DNA of 64,000 bases from Candidatus Pelagibacter sp. Its GTDB lineage: Bacteria > Pseudomonadota > Alphaproteobacteria > Pelagibacterales > Pelagibacteraceae. Made by a program: the position numbers and the translations under genes. Every line of letters begins with the position of its first letter. Within the stretch, counting starts at the first letter, position 1. The stretch is taken from positions 1-64,000 of the forward strand of contig JAOHFJ010000003.1 in NCBI GenBank assembly GCA_028097945.1, in the 5' to 3' direction. Under the pieces are notes generated by a model. That model did not search any database. It was given only the letters and a program-made list of their open reading frames with translations, and was not told where the DNA came from. Below, piece by piece: positions 55,275-64,000 of this stretch.

Positions 55275-56588
55275 ATGTATCTATCAAAATTATTTATTCC
55301 GATAACCAAAGGTTTACCAGCAGAGGCAAAAATTAAGTCACACCAACTAATGTTGCAAACTGGAATGATTAAACAATCATCTGCAGGTATTTATTCTTGG
55401 CTTCCATTAGGATTTAAAGTTATGAAAAAAATTGAACAAATAGTAAGAGAGGAACAAAATTCTATTGGTGCCCAAGAAATGCTAATGCCAACCATTCAAT
55501 CAGCAGAAATTTGGAAAGAAAGCGGCAGGTATGACGATTATGGCGAAGAAATGCTGAGAATTAAAGATCGTCAAGGAAGAGAGATGCTTTATGGACCAAC
55601 TAATGAAGAATTAATTACAGATGTTTTTAGATCAAGTATTAAATCTTATAAATCACTTCCTCAAATTCTTTATCACATCCAATGGAAATTCAGAGATGAG
55701 ATAAGACCAAGATTTGGTGTAATGAGATGTAAAGAATTTTTTATGAAAGATGCTTACTCTTTTGATTTGACTGATGATGATGCAAAAAAATCTTATAATA
55801 AAATGTTTTTTTCATATTTAAAAACTTTTAACAGACTAGGTTTAAAAGCTATCCCAATGGCAGCAGACACTGGGCCCATTGGTGGAGATCTTTCTCATGA
55901 ATTTATCATTTTAGCAGAGACTGGTGAAAGTCAAATATTCGCTGATAAAAGAATTTTTGAGATTAACTTAGATAAATATGATTTTAGCGATACCTCACTA
56001 TCAAAAATGAGAAAAGATTTTACAGAAATTTATGCAGCAACGGATGAAAAATTTAATGAAAAAAAATTTAATGAAGAAGTTGATAAAAAAAATCAGATTA
56101 AAACAAAAGGTATTGAGGTAGGTCATATTTTTTACTTCGGTGATAAATATTCAAAACCAATGAATTGCTTAATAGATGATAAAAGTGGAAAGAAAATTTC
56201 TGTAAAAATGGGATCGTATGGCATTGGTGTTTCTAGGCTCGTAGGTGCTGCAATTGAGGCAAATTATATTAATGGCATAATGAAATGGCCAAAGTCAATT
56301 TCACCATTTGATATAGTTATTATTCCAAGCATCAGCAAAAACAATAAAGAAAACTTACAAAAAGCAGAAAAAATTTATCAAGAATTAAAAAAACAAAATA
56401 TTGACGTATTGTTGGATGATGTTGATGAGAATATGTCAAATAAATTTAAAAAACATGACTTAATAGGTATTCCTTTCCAAATAATTATTGGATCAAAATC
56501 TGAAGAAAATAAATTTGAGTTTAAAGAATTAAACTCTGAAAGTGAAATTTTAAGTCTAGAAGAAATTAAATCTAAAATTAAAAGATAA
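55275..56588 (+). CDS. proS: Proline--tRNA ligase (short, alphaproteobacterial type)
   Basis: A 437-residue class II synthetase. Motif 1/2 regions are SAGIYSWLPLGFKVMKKIE and FRDEIRPRFGVMRCKEF; motif 3 is GSYGIGVSRLVGAAIE. The large INS editing domain of the long bacterial form is absent, as expected for the alphaproteobacterial type, so Ala-tRNA-Pro editing would need another protein. A C-terminal anticodon-binding domain (about 345-437) is present. Confidence 0.95.
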   Translation: MYLSKLFIPITKGLPAEAKIKSHQLMLQTGMIKQSSAGIYSWLPLGFKVMKKIEQIVREEQNSIGAQEMLMPTIQSAEIWKESGRYDDYGEEMLRIKDRQGREMLYGPTNEELITDVFRSSIKSYKSLPQILYHIQWKFRDEIRPRFGVMRCKEFFMKDAYSFDLTDDDAKKSYNKMFFSYLKTFNRLGLKAIPMAADTGPIGGDLSHEFIILAETGESQIFADKRIFEINLDKYDFSDTSLSKMRKDFTEIYAATDEKFNEKKFNEEVDKKNQIKTKGIEVGHIFYFGDKYSKPMNCLIDDKSGKKISVKMGSYGIGVSRLVGAAIEANYINGIMKWPKSISPFDIVIIPSISKNNKENLQKAEKIYQELKKQNIDVLLDDVDENMSNKFKKHDLIGIPFQIIIGSKSEENKFEFKELNSESEILSLEEIKSKIKR

Positions 56589-56592
56589 TATT

Positions 56593-57825
56593 TTGTTCTC
56601 AAAAGTAGAAAGAATTATTTCATCGAGAAATCTCAGACCTAAAAAAAAGGAGGGTTTTTTAAAAATAATTTCTATTTTTTCTTTTTTAGGAATTATGCTC
56701 GGAGTTGCGATTTTAATAATTGTAATGTCAGTAATGAATGGTTTTAAAACTGATTTAACAAATAAAATAATTGGCTTAAACCCACATGTTGTAATTCAAT
56801 CTAATGGTTTTAATATTGATGAAAAGTATATTTCTAAAATAAAAAATAATTTTAAAGATATCTCTATAAGTAAAACTTATTCGGGTGAAGGTGTAATAAT
56901 AAAAAATGATCAAGCAAAAGGTATTATTTTTAAAGGCGTTGATAATGGAGAAAAAAAAATACAAGAATTTCTAGAAAAAAATATCGTTAGTGGTGATATA
57001 AAAAAATTTAAAAAAAACAATATATTTATAGGATCTGAGCTTGCATTTAATTTAAATCTAAATGAAGGAGACAGGATAAATTTAATGTCATCTGCATTCG
57101 TTGCAACACCACTAGGGAGTTTGCCAAAACAAGAAAATTTTAAGATAGCTGGAATTTTTAATACAGGATTTGTTGAATTTGACCAGAACATCATTTTTTT
57201 AATAATTGAAGACGCTTTATCAATTTTTGAAAAGGATAACAAAGATCAAAATTTAGAAATTTATTTAAAAGATCCTCTCCAAGCCAATACTTACAAAAAA
57301 GAAATTGAAAAATTTAATCAAAATTATTTTATTTATACTTGGTCAGATTTAAACAAATCTTTTTTTAGCGCTCTTAAAGTTGAAAGAAACGTTATGTTTA
57401 TAATACTTACATTAATTATTATTGTAGCTGCATTTAATATTATTTCTGGTCTTACAATATTAATAAAAAATAAAACTAAAGAGATAGCTATTTTAAAAAC
57501 CTTAGGTTTAAATAATAACTCAATAAAGAAATCTTTTTTTTTAACAGGTTTTACTATAGGTTTTTTCGCTACAATATCTGGTATTATCCTGGGAACGTTA
57601 TTTTCATCTAATATTGAAAAAGTAAGAATATTTCTCTCAAAAGTCTTTAAATTAGAAATATTTCCAAGTGATATTTATTTTTTAGAAGAGCTACCGAGTG
57701 AAATAAACTTTTACTCAATATTTATAATTTTTATTCTATCACTATTAGTTTCAGCTATTGCTTCATATATTCCAGCTAGGCATATCTCAAAAATGAAAAC
57801 ATTTAGGGCTTTAAAATATGAATAA
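56593..57825 (+). CDS. lolC: Lipoprotein-releasing ABC transporter permease (LolC/LolE family)
   Basis: A 410-residue permease with four helices (first about 23-45, three near the C-terminus) and a large periplasmic domain. The opening RIISSRNLRPKKKEGFLKII and the final YIPARHISKMKTFRALKYE fit LolC/E. Alphaproteobacteria often use one such permease as a homodimer with LolD, and no second copy is in this operon. The only start fitting the N-terminus is a TTG four bases after proS. Confidence 0.92.
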   Translation: MFSKVERIISSRNLRPKKKEGFLKIISIFSFLGIMLGVAILIIVMSVMNGFKTDLTNKIIGLNPHVVIQSNGFNIDEKYISKIKNNFKDISISKTYSGEGVIIKNDQAKGIIFKGVDNGEKKIQEFLEKNIVSGDIKKFKKNNIFIGSELAFNLNLNEGDRINLMSSAFVATPLGSLPKQENFKIAGIFNTGFVEFDQNIIFLIIEDALSIFEKDNKDQNLEIYLKDPLQANTYKKEIEKFNQNYFIYTWSDLNKSFFSALKVERNVMFIILTLIIIVAAFNIISGLTILIKNKTKEIAILKTLGLNNNSIKKSFFLTGFTIGFFATISGIILGTLFSSNIEKVRIFLSKVFKLEIFPSDIYFLEELPSEINFYSIFIIFILSLLVSAIASYIPARHISKMKTFRALKYE

Positions 57826-58504
57826 ATTTGTAATAGAAACTATTAATCTCAAAAAAACATATCAACATTTTAATGGTAATATTACATTATTTAATAATCT
57901 TAATTTGCAAATTAAACAAGGGGACCTCGTAGCATTAGTTGGTCCATCTGGATCTGGAAAATCTTCATTGCTTCATTTATTAGCTTTACTAGATGAACCA
58001 ACAAGAGGTGATATCAAAATAAATTGTATATTTACAAAAAAATTTACAGATGAAAAAAAAGACGAAATTAGAAGAAAAAATATATCAATTATTTTCCAGG
58101 ACAACAATTTGTTAAGCGACTTTACAGCTATTGAAAATGTAATGATGCCTTTAATTATTAAAGGTGAAAATATGGCAAATGCAAAAAAAAAGGCTCACAA
58201 AATTCTCAAAGCAGTTAAAATTTTAGAAAGGTCACAACATTTTCCCAATCAACTCTCAGGAGGAGAACAACAAAGAGTTGCTATCGCTAGAGCTTTAATT
58301 GCTGAGACAAATTTGATATTAGCAGACGAACCAACTGGAAATTTAGATTTCAAAACTTCAAAAGAAATATTTTCTTATTTTCTAAAATTAAAAAAATTAA
58401 AAAAAACTATAATTTTTGCAACTCACAATAGAGAACTTGCCAACAGGGCAGATTACAAGTTGTTTATTTCTAATGGTAATATAAAACGAGTTAATGCTCG
58501 GTAA
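57818..58504 (+). CDS. lolD: Lipoprotein-releasing system ATP-binding protein
   Basis: A 228-residue ABC ATPase. Walker A is GPSGSGKS at 42-49, the signature is LSGGEQQRVAIARAL, and Walker B includes LILADEPTGNLD. With LolC it drives release of lipoproteins from the inner membrane to LolA. It overlaps lolC by eight bases and dnaE by eleven. Confidence 0.95.
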   Translation: MNKFVIETINLKKTYQHFNGNITLFNNLNLQIKQGDLVALVGPSGSGKSSLLHLLALLDEPTRGDIKINCIFTKKFTDEKKDEIRRKNISIIFQDNNLLSDFTAIENVMMPLIIKGENMANAKKKAHKILKAVKILERSQHFPNQLSGGEQQRVAIARALIAETNLILADEPTGNLDFKTSKEIFSYFLKLKKLKKTIIFATHNRELANRADYKLFISNGNIKRVNAR

Positions 58505-61500
58505 TAACAAGTATTTTAATCATCTTAAAGTACATACTCAATATTCAATATGTGAAGGTGCTATAAAAATTGATGAACTAGCTGACTATTGTAAGTTAAA
58601 TAAGATTAAGTCTATTGGCTTAGCTGATAGTTATAATTTATGTGGCGCTCTCGAATTTTCAGAGAAAATATCGAAAGCTGGCTCTCACCCAATTATTGGA
58701 ACTCAAATAAATCTAAATATATCCGATATAATTGGTAAAGTTACATTGTATGCTACTTCTGAGGAAGGATATAAAAATTTAACAAAATTATCTTCGTCAA
58801 GTTATTTAAAAAATAACTTAATGACAGAACCATCCTGTAACTTAAAAGATCTTACTGACAATAATGAAGGTTTAATTTTATTAACTGGAAATTTCACTAA
58901 TTTTTTTGGTAAGCTCTTTTACAAAAATAAGCTAAAAGATTTTGAACAAATATTAATTTCTTTAAAAAATTACTTTAAAGATCGATTATACATAGAAATT
59001 CAACGACATAACGAAATTCAAGAAAAAAACTTTGAAAATTATTTACTTAACATATCAAAATCTTTGAAATTACCACTAATAGCAACTCAAGAAATTTTTT
59101 ATTTAGAGGAAGATATGTATGAGGCTCATGATGCCTTGATTTGTATAGGAGAAAAAAATTTTGTAGATGATAAAAATAGATTTAAATATAACAATCAACA
59201 CTATTTTAAATCTCAAGAAGAACTAAAAAAAATATATTCTGATATACCTGAGGCGTTAGAGAACAATTATAATTTTCATTTGAGATTTAATTTTAAACCA
59301 AAAAAATCCAAGCCAATATTACCTTCTATTGTGAGTGAAGAAAGCGGTTCTCCAGAGGAAGAATTAATAAAACTAGCAAAAATAGGATTAAAAAATAGAT
59401 TAGAAAATTTTATTTTGAAAAAAAATAAAAACTTATCAAAAAATCAGATCAACGAAACCTATGAAGATAGATTAAAGCACGAAATAGATATTATAAACAC
59501 TATGGATTATGCTAGTTATTTTTTAATAGTTTCTGACTATATAAAATGGGCTAAAAAAAACTCTATTCCAGTTGGACCAGGCAGAGGTTCGGGAGCCGGA
59601 TCATTAGTTGCATACTGTTTAGATATTACAGATTTAGATCCAATTGAATTTGATTTGATATTTGAGAGATTTTTAAATCCTGATAGAGTTTCAATGCCTG
59701 ATTTTGATATAGATTTTTGTGAGGAAAAAAGAGATCAAGTATTTGAGTATTTAAAGAAAAAATATAAAAATGGTGTAGCGCATATAATCACCTTTGGTAA
59801 ATTAAAAGCAAGAATGGTTTTAAGAGATGTCGGTCGTGTCTTAGGACTTCCATATGGTCATGTGGATAGAATTTGTAAAATGGTACCGTTTGATCCATCA
59901 AGGCCTCTCACACTTAAAGAATCCATTGATCGTGAGCCACGATTTAAAGAAGAAATTAAAAACAATACTAGAGTTAAAAAACTTGTGGAACTCTCACTAA
60001 AACTAGAGGGACTCAATCGTAATATGGCAACTCATGCTGCAGGAGTGGTAATCGCCGGAGATAAATTAGCTGAGCAATTTCCGTTATATGTTGATCACAG
60101 TTCAAATTTAACTTTACCGTCAACACAATATGATATGTATTCTTCTGAAAATGCAGGTCTTGTAAAATTTGATCTTCTTGGTTTAAAAACACTTACAGTA
60201 ATTGACAATACTATTAAAAGACTAAAATTAAAAAAGATTGATCTGGATATAAGTAAAATTGATCAAAATGATAAAAAAGTTTTTTCCATGCTTTCTACGG
60301 GAGAAACGACAGGACTGTTTCAGCTTGAAAGTGCTGGGATGAGAGAAGCAATTAAGCAAATGAAACCGAATAAATTTGACGATATCATTGCGTTAGTTGC
60401 TTTATATAGACCAGGTCCGATGAGTAATATTCCCATTTATAATGATTGTAAAAATGGAATTAAAGAACCTGATTACATTCATCCAACTTTAAAAGAAATA
60501 TTAACACCAACTTATGGAATAATTATTTACCAAGAACAAGTAATGCAAATTGCTCAAACTCTTGCAGGTTTTACAGCTGGTGAAGCAGATATTTTAAGAA
60601 GAGCCATGGGTAAAAAAAAGAAAGCAGAATTGGATAAACAAAAAGAAAGATTTATTAATGGTGCATTAAAAAATGGTATAGCAAAAGATGTGGCAAATTT
60701 TGTTTTTACAAAAATTGAACCTTTTGCTCAATACGGTTTTAACAAAAGTCATGCTGCCGCCTACGCTTTGATAGCTTACCAAACCGCTTATTTAAAAACC
60801 TATTTCAAAGAAGATTTCATTGCAGCGACAATGTCAACAGAACTTACCAATACATCCAAATTGCGGGAATTTGTTGAAGAGCTTAAAAAATTAAATATTC
60901 AAATTGTAAAACCATCTATAAATAAATGTTTTCCAGACTTTAGAGCTATAAATGGAAAAATTGTATATGGCCTTGGAGCTATAAAAAACGTAGGTTTAGA
61001 GGCAATAAAAAATATTATAGATGAAAGAAAAAATAATGGTGAATTCAAATCTCTTATTGATTTTATTAATAGAGTTAATTCCAAGGATATAAACAAACTT
61101 CAGCTAGAGGGATTGGTTAAAGCGGGTGTCTTTGACGAATTTGGTAAAGATAGAAATAAAATTTTAATATCTATACCAAAAATCATACAAAAAATTAAAA
61201 ATATAAATGATGATAAAGAAAACCATCAATCAAATCTATTTGATGATCAAGATAGCTTTAAAAAAGATTTTGAATTTTTATCATCAGTTCCTTGGAGTCA
61301 AAAAGAACTTTTATCCGAAGAGTTTAAATCTATTGGATTTTATTTAACTAATCATCCGTTAAATGAATTTGAAGAAGTTTTTAGCCAATTAAATATTATT
61401 TCATTTAATCAATTTTATAATAACGAGGCAAATGATGGGTTGGTTGCTGGTACGATTATGGCAATACAAGAAAAAAAAAGCGCAAAAGGAACTCCTTATG

Positions 61501-61910
61501 CAGTTGTTAAGTTTAGTGACAAACAAGCTGAATTTGAACTTTTTTTATTCGCTGAAATACTAGTAGCAAATAGAAATAAATTAAAAGAGTCAGAGTCATT
61601 TGTTCTAACTTTGCAAAAAGATAAAATTATTGGAGATAAAGAAAAAAGAAGAGTTAATGTTAAAAAAATTCTGAACCTTGATGATGTAATTAATAAACCT
61701 TATTCAAAAGTGACTATTGAACTTAAATCTAATTATAATTTGGATGAAATTAGAGAATTGCTATCTAATAGAGGTGACACAGAGATAAATTTTATCGTAA
61801 AGGATAAAAGTAAACGAGCTTTCTACTCGCTGCAAGAAAATAGAAAATTTGACTTAAATCACCTTAAAGCTCTAAAAGCCAAGGAATACGTAGAAAAAAT
61901 AACAGTTTAG
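58494..61910 (+). CDS. dnaE: DNA polymerase III subunit alpha
   Basis: A 1138-residue replicative polymerase. Order: PHP domain (HLKVHTQYSICEGAIKI; IGLADSYNLCGALEF), polymerase palm with catalytic acids in PDFDIDFCEEKRDQ, fingers (GLNRNMATHAAGVVIA; TTGLFQLESAGM; LYRPGPMSNIP), HhH and a C-terminal OB domain (about 985-1060; GLVAGTIMAIQEKKS). Length is normal for a DnaE1. It closes the nuoA-to-dnaE block; a 120-base gap with a structured leader follows. Confidence 0.97.
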   Translation: MLGNNKYFNHLKVHTQYSICEGAIKIDELADYCKLNKIKSIGLADSYNLCGALEFSEKISKAGSHPIIGTQINLNISDIIGKVTLYATSEEGYKNLTKLSSSSYLKNNLMTEPSCNLKDLTDNNEGLILLTGNFTNFFGKLFYKNKLKDFEQILISLKNYFKDRLYIEIQRHNEIQEKNFENYLLNISKSLKLPLIATQEIFYLEEDMYEAHDALICIGEKNFVDDKNRFKYNNQHYFKSQEELKKIYSDIPEALENNYNFHLRFNFKPKKSKPILPSIVSEESGSPEEELIKLAKIGLKNRLENFILKKNKNLSKNQINETYEDRLKHEIDIINTMDYASYFLIVSDYIKWAKKNSIPVGPGRGSGAGSLVAYCLDITDLDPIEFDLIFERFLNPDRVSMPDFDIDFCEEKRDQVFEYLKKKYKNGVAHIITFGKLKARMVLRDVGRVLGLPYGHVDRICKMVPFDPSRPLTLKESIDREPRFKEEIKNNTRVKKLVELSLKLEGLNRNMATHAAGVVIAGDKLAEQFPLYVDHSSNLTLPSTQYDMYSSENAGLVKFDLLGLKTLTVIDNTIKRLKLKKIDLDISKIDQNDKKVFSMLSTGETTGLFQLESAGMREAIKQMKPNKFDDIIALVALYRPGPMSNIPIYNDCKNGIKEPDYIHPTLKEILTPTYGIIIYQEQVMQIAQTLAGFTAGEADILRRAMGKKKKAELDKQKERFINGALKNGIAKDVANFVFTKIEPFAQYGFNKSHAAAYALIAYQTAYLKTYFKEDFIAATMSTELTNTSKLREFVEELKKLNIQIVKPSINKCFPDFRAINGKIVYGLGAIKNVGLEAIKNIIDERKNNGEFKSLIDFINRVNSKDINKLQLEGLVKAGVFDEFGKDRNKILISIPKIIQKIKNINDDKENHQSNLFDDQDSFKKDFEFLSSVPWSQKELLSEEFKSIGFYLTNHPLNEFEEVFSQLNIISFNQFYNNEANDGLVAGTIMAIQEKKSAKGTPYAVVKFSDKQAEFELFLFAEILVANRNKLKESESFVLTLQKDKIIGDKEKRRVNVKKILNLDDVINKPYSKVTIELKSNYNLDEIRELLSNRGDTEINFIVKDKSKRAFYSLQENRKFDLNHLKALKAKEYVEKITV

Positions 61911-61940
61911 ACAGTTGATTTTTTGAGTTGATTGTATATA

Positions 61941-62024
61941 TGTGTGAATAATTTCGCACACAGTTTAAAGGGCATTGCCCTACCGGTCCATTAAAATGGA
62001 ATTACTGTGGTGGATTAACCGGAA
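61941..62024 (+). ncRNA. Structured 5' leader of rpsB (candidate S2 autoregulatory RNA)
   Basis: Three hairpins fill the gap before rpsB: TGTGTG/CACACA (61941-61946 with 61957-61962); AGGGC/GCCCT around ATT (61969-61973 with 61977-61981); and TCCAT/ATGGA (61987-61991 with 61996-62000). An outer stem CCGGT/ACCGG (61983-61987 with 62018-62022) can enclose the last one and reach the GGA next to the start codon; its T87 would compete with the inner stem. Ribosomal protein S2 is known to control rpsB-tsf through leader RNA in other bacteria. A TTGATT/TATATG pair upstream is a possible promoter. S2 binding here is inference. Confidence 0.6.
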
Positions 62025-62030
62025 AAAAAT

Positions 62031-62771
62031 ATGAACGTACCAAAAGTTGACATAAAACAATTACTTGAAGCGGGAGTACATCTCGGGCACAAAACTCTAA
62101 GATGGAATCCAAAAATGAAAAAGTTTATTTTTGGTGAAAAAAATTCAATACATATAATAGATTTAACTCAAACAGTTGACTTTCTTAAAAACGCTCTAAT
62201 TCAAGTCCACAAAGTAATTGCCAGTGGAGGAAAACTGCTGATTGTTTCAACAAAAAAACAAGCCTCTGAACAAGTAAGTGACTTAGCAAAAGAAACAAAC
62301 CAATATTTTGTAAATTATAGATGGCTTGGCGGGATGCTTACTAACTGGAATACTATTCAAAACTCAATTAAAAGATTAAAAAAGTTAGATGATCAACTAT
62401 CAAAAGAAAATTTAGGATTTACTAAAAAAGAAATACTCAAATTTGGAAAAGAAAAAGAAAAACTACAAAGATCTTTAGGTGGTATTTCTGAAATGAAAAA
62501 AATACCGGATTTAATATTTATAATTGATACAAATATCGAGTCTCTCGCTGTAGCTGAAGCAAAAAAGCTTGGCATTCCAATTATAGCTGTTCTTGACACA
62601 AATTCAGATCCAACAGGAATTGATTTTCCAGTTCCAGGTAATGATGATGCAAGAAGATCTATAAATCTGTATTGTGATCTTTTAAAAAATACGATTAAAG
62701 ATGCTGAAAAATTTATAAAAGGTTCGGACGAAAAAGTTGAAAAAAAACTATCTAAATCAAAAGAAAAATAA
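62031..62771 (+). CDS. rpsB: 30S ribosomal protein S2
   Basis: A 246-residue S2. The start [27 protein letters not shown] and the segments [22 protein letters not shown] and [14 protein letters not shown] are standard. The C-terminal tail is Lys/Asp/Ser-rich. It is the first gene after a 120-base structured gap and is followed by tsf after 17 bases. Confidence 0.97.
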   Translation: MNVPKVDIKQLLEAGVHLGHKTLRWNPKMKKFIFGEKNSIHIIDLTQTVDFLKNALIQVHKVIASGGKLLIVSTKKQASEQVSDLAKETNQYFVNYRWLGGMLTNWNTIQNSIKRLKKLDDQLSKENLGFTKKEILKFGKEKEKLQRSLGGISEMKKIPDLIFIIDTNIESLAVAEAKKLGIPIIAVLDTNSDPTGIDFPVPGNDDARRSINLYCDLLKNTIKDAEKFIKGSDEKVEKKLSKSKEK

Positions 62772-62788
62772 TTAAGAATTATTATCCA

Positions 62789-63655
62789 ATGTCAAATAAA
62801 GATTTATTAGGCAACATAAAAAAATTAAGAGAAATGACGGGAGTTGGTTTCAAGGACTGTAAGATTGCTCTAGACGAAACTAATGGCGATATTGACAAAT
62901 CAATAGAATTTCTAAGAAAAAAAGGAATAGCTAAAGCATCTAAAAAAATGAGCAGGACTGCATCAGAGGGACTTGCTTTGGTTAAAGAGCAAGAAGGAGA
63001 AATTTCATTAATTGAAATTAATAGTGAAACAGATTTTGTTGCTAAAAATCAAGATTTTATTAAATTTTGTAAAGAGTTATCTGAAATTAATTTTTCAACT
63101 AAAGGAGATTTATCTAAATTAAATGAGTCAAAAATGTCTAATGGAAATTTAGTAAAAGATAATTTGGTAAATTTAATAGCTAAAATTGGAGAGAAAATTA
63201 CAATCAGAAGAACAAACTTTTTTAAAAATTCACAAGGAGCTAATTTTTGTTATGTACATTCTGCAATTGAGAAAGGAATAGGTAAGATAATTTCTATAGT
63301 AAAATTAGATGGAGTCTCAGAAAATAATAAAGATGGTATCGGAACTAAAATAGCCATGCATATTGCAGCTTCAAACCCTCTAGCAATCGATAAAGATGGC
63401 ATTGATCAGAAAATTGTTGATAAAGAATTAGAAATTATCAAAGCAGAAATTACTAACTCAGGTAAGCCAACTGAAGTAGCAGATAAAATTTCAAAAGGTA
63501 AAATTTCAAAATTTTTAAACGATAACTCACTTTTAAATCAAATTTGGATAATGGATCCCAAAAAAAAAGTATCTGATGTATTAAAGGAAAACTCATCCAA
63601 TAAACCCCTTAAAATTTTAGACTTTGTTAGGTATAAGGTTGGAGAAGGAGTTTAG
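62789..63655 (+). CDS. tsf: Elongation factor Ts
   Basis: A 288-residue nucleotide exchange factor for EF-Tu. The N-terminal UBA-like domain is LREMTGVGFKDCKIALDETNGD; the core has the ETDFVAKNQDF motif. A dimerisation region follows. frr starts two bases after its stop, so pyrH, normally next, is not here. Confidence 0.96.
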   Translation: MSNKDLLGNIKKLREMTGVGFKDCKIALDETNGDIDKSIEFLRKKGIAKASKKMSRTASEGLALVKEQEGEISLIEINSETDFVAKNQDFIKFCKELSEINFSTKGDLSKLNESKMSNGNLVKDNLVNLIAKIGEKITIRRTNFFKNSQGANFCYVHSAIEKGIGKIISIVKLDGVSENNKDGIGTKIAMHIAASNPLAIDKDGIDQKIVDKELEIIKAEITNSGKPTEVADKISKGKISKFLNDNSLLNQIWIMDPKKKVSDVLKENSSNKPLKILDFVRYKVGEGV

Positions 63656-63657
63656 AG

Positions 63658-64000
63658 GTGAGCGGTGAATTTAATGAAAAAAATTATTCATCTAAAATGG
63701 ATAAAAGTATTCAATCATTAAAAAAAGATATTTCAACACTTAGAACTGGAAGAGCTAATACAAATATGCTTGATACTATAAAGGTAGATGTCTATGGACA
63801 ATTGATGCCAATTGATCAACTTGCAACTATTAGTGTTCCAGAAGCAAGATTAATTTCAGTTCAGGTATGGGATAAAGCAAACATTCCATTAATAGACAGC
63901 GCAATTCAAAAATCAGACATAGGGATAAATCCTCAGATCGATGGGCAGATTATTAGACTCAGAATTCCAGATTTAACAGAAGATAGAAGAAAGGAATTGA
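63658..64000 (+). CDS. frr: Ribosome recycling factor (5' part; runs off the edge)
   Basis: About 114 residues are visible without a stop. The region STLRTGRANTNMLDTIKVD, YGQLMPIDQLATISVPEARL and the closing IRLRIPDLTEDRRKEL are characteristic of RRF, which releases ribosomes after termination with EF-G. The start is taken as GTG, after a GGAG-like stretch in the tsf end; the codon is two bases past the tsf stop. Normal RRF has about 185 residues, so roughly 70 lie beyond the window. Confidence 0.95.
   Translation, partial: MSGEFNEKNYSSKMDKSIQSLKKDISTLRTGRANTNMLDTIKVDVYGQLMPIDQLATISVPEARLISVQVWDKANIPLIDSAIQKSDIGINPQIDGQIIRLRIPDLTEDRRKEL

Noticed and set aside
1..64000. CRISPR array, prophage, toxin-antitoxin or restriction genes.
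   Set aside because: No spaced repeats or signature proteins of these systems were found in either strand.

Overview
The window is a continuous, very AT-rich stretch of a streamlined alphaproteobacterial chromosome, most likely SAR11 (Pelagibacterales, 'Candidatus Pelagibacter'-like). The grounds are gene content and order: an alphaproteobacterial nuoA-N operon running into birA-coaX-rnj-DUF1467-proS-lolC-lolD-dnaE, complex I subunit NDUFA12 next to a DUF2155 gene, aroQ-accB-accC, a SUF operon headed by an Rrf2/IscR regulator, and tig-clpP-clpX-lon. Intergenic spaces are tiny and neighbouring genes often overlap. I see no insertion sequence, prophage, CRISPR array or rRNA. No gap without a gene exceeds about 160 bases. 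The assignment to SAR11 is inference from these traits; no marker phylogeny was run.

Layout. 1-6.5 kb: end of an unrecognised gene, hda-like, aspS, a stand-alone class II ribonucleotide reductase C-terminal (TSCPD) protein, NDUFA12, DUF2155, then accC-accB-aroQ on the minus strand. 6.5-18.1 kb: thiS-thiG, an RNase E/G without its zinc-link cysteines, a class A penicillin-binding protein, prfB with a +1 programmed frameshift, an AsmA-like envelope protein, tyrS, anmK and an alpha/beta hydrolase. 18.2-24.4 kb: iscR-like regulator and sufB-C-D-S-U-T-A. 24.4-27.8 kb: glnA, an EamA transporter and a WecA/MraY-like transferase. 27.8-33.7 kb: tRNA-Leu(UAG), tig, clpP, clpX and lon. 33.7-37.7 kb: a small surface-sugar cassette (GT17 glycosyltransferase and an 850-residue epimerase-cupin-methyltransferase fusion) and a zinc-ribbon membrane protein. 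37.8-38.0 kb: tRNA-Val(UAC) and tRNA-Asp(GUC). 38.2-61.9 kb: one long plus-strand block, nuoA to dnaE. 61.9-64.0 kb: a structured leader, rpsB, tsf and the start of frr.

How the parts work together. Complex I is complete here (14 core subunits plus the distant accessory NDUFA12), and the SUF operon supplies its Fe-S clusters. BirA in the nuo superoperon would biotinylate the AccB encoded 46 kb away. The PBP1A, AnmK, LolC/LolD, AsmA-like protein and sugar genes concern the envelope. ClpXP, Lon and trigger factor form a proteostasis block, with a heat-shock-like promoter just before lon. Several genes have almost no 5' leader (tig, lon, thiS), and seven of eight convergent gene pairs overlap at their stop codons.

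Most notable: the cysteine-free RNase E/G, the three-domain sugar enzyme, the orphan NrdJb-like protein, the rpsB leader RNA, the missing pyrH between tsf and frr, the 7-nt gap between tRNA-Leu and tig, and the possible sigma-32 promoter of lon. No clearly new defence or mobile system is present.
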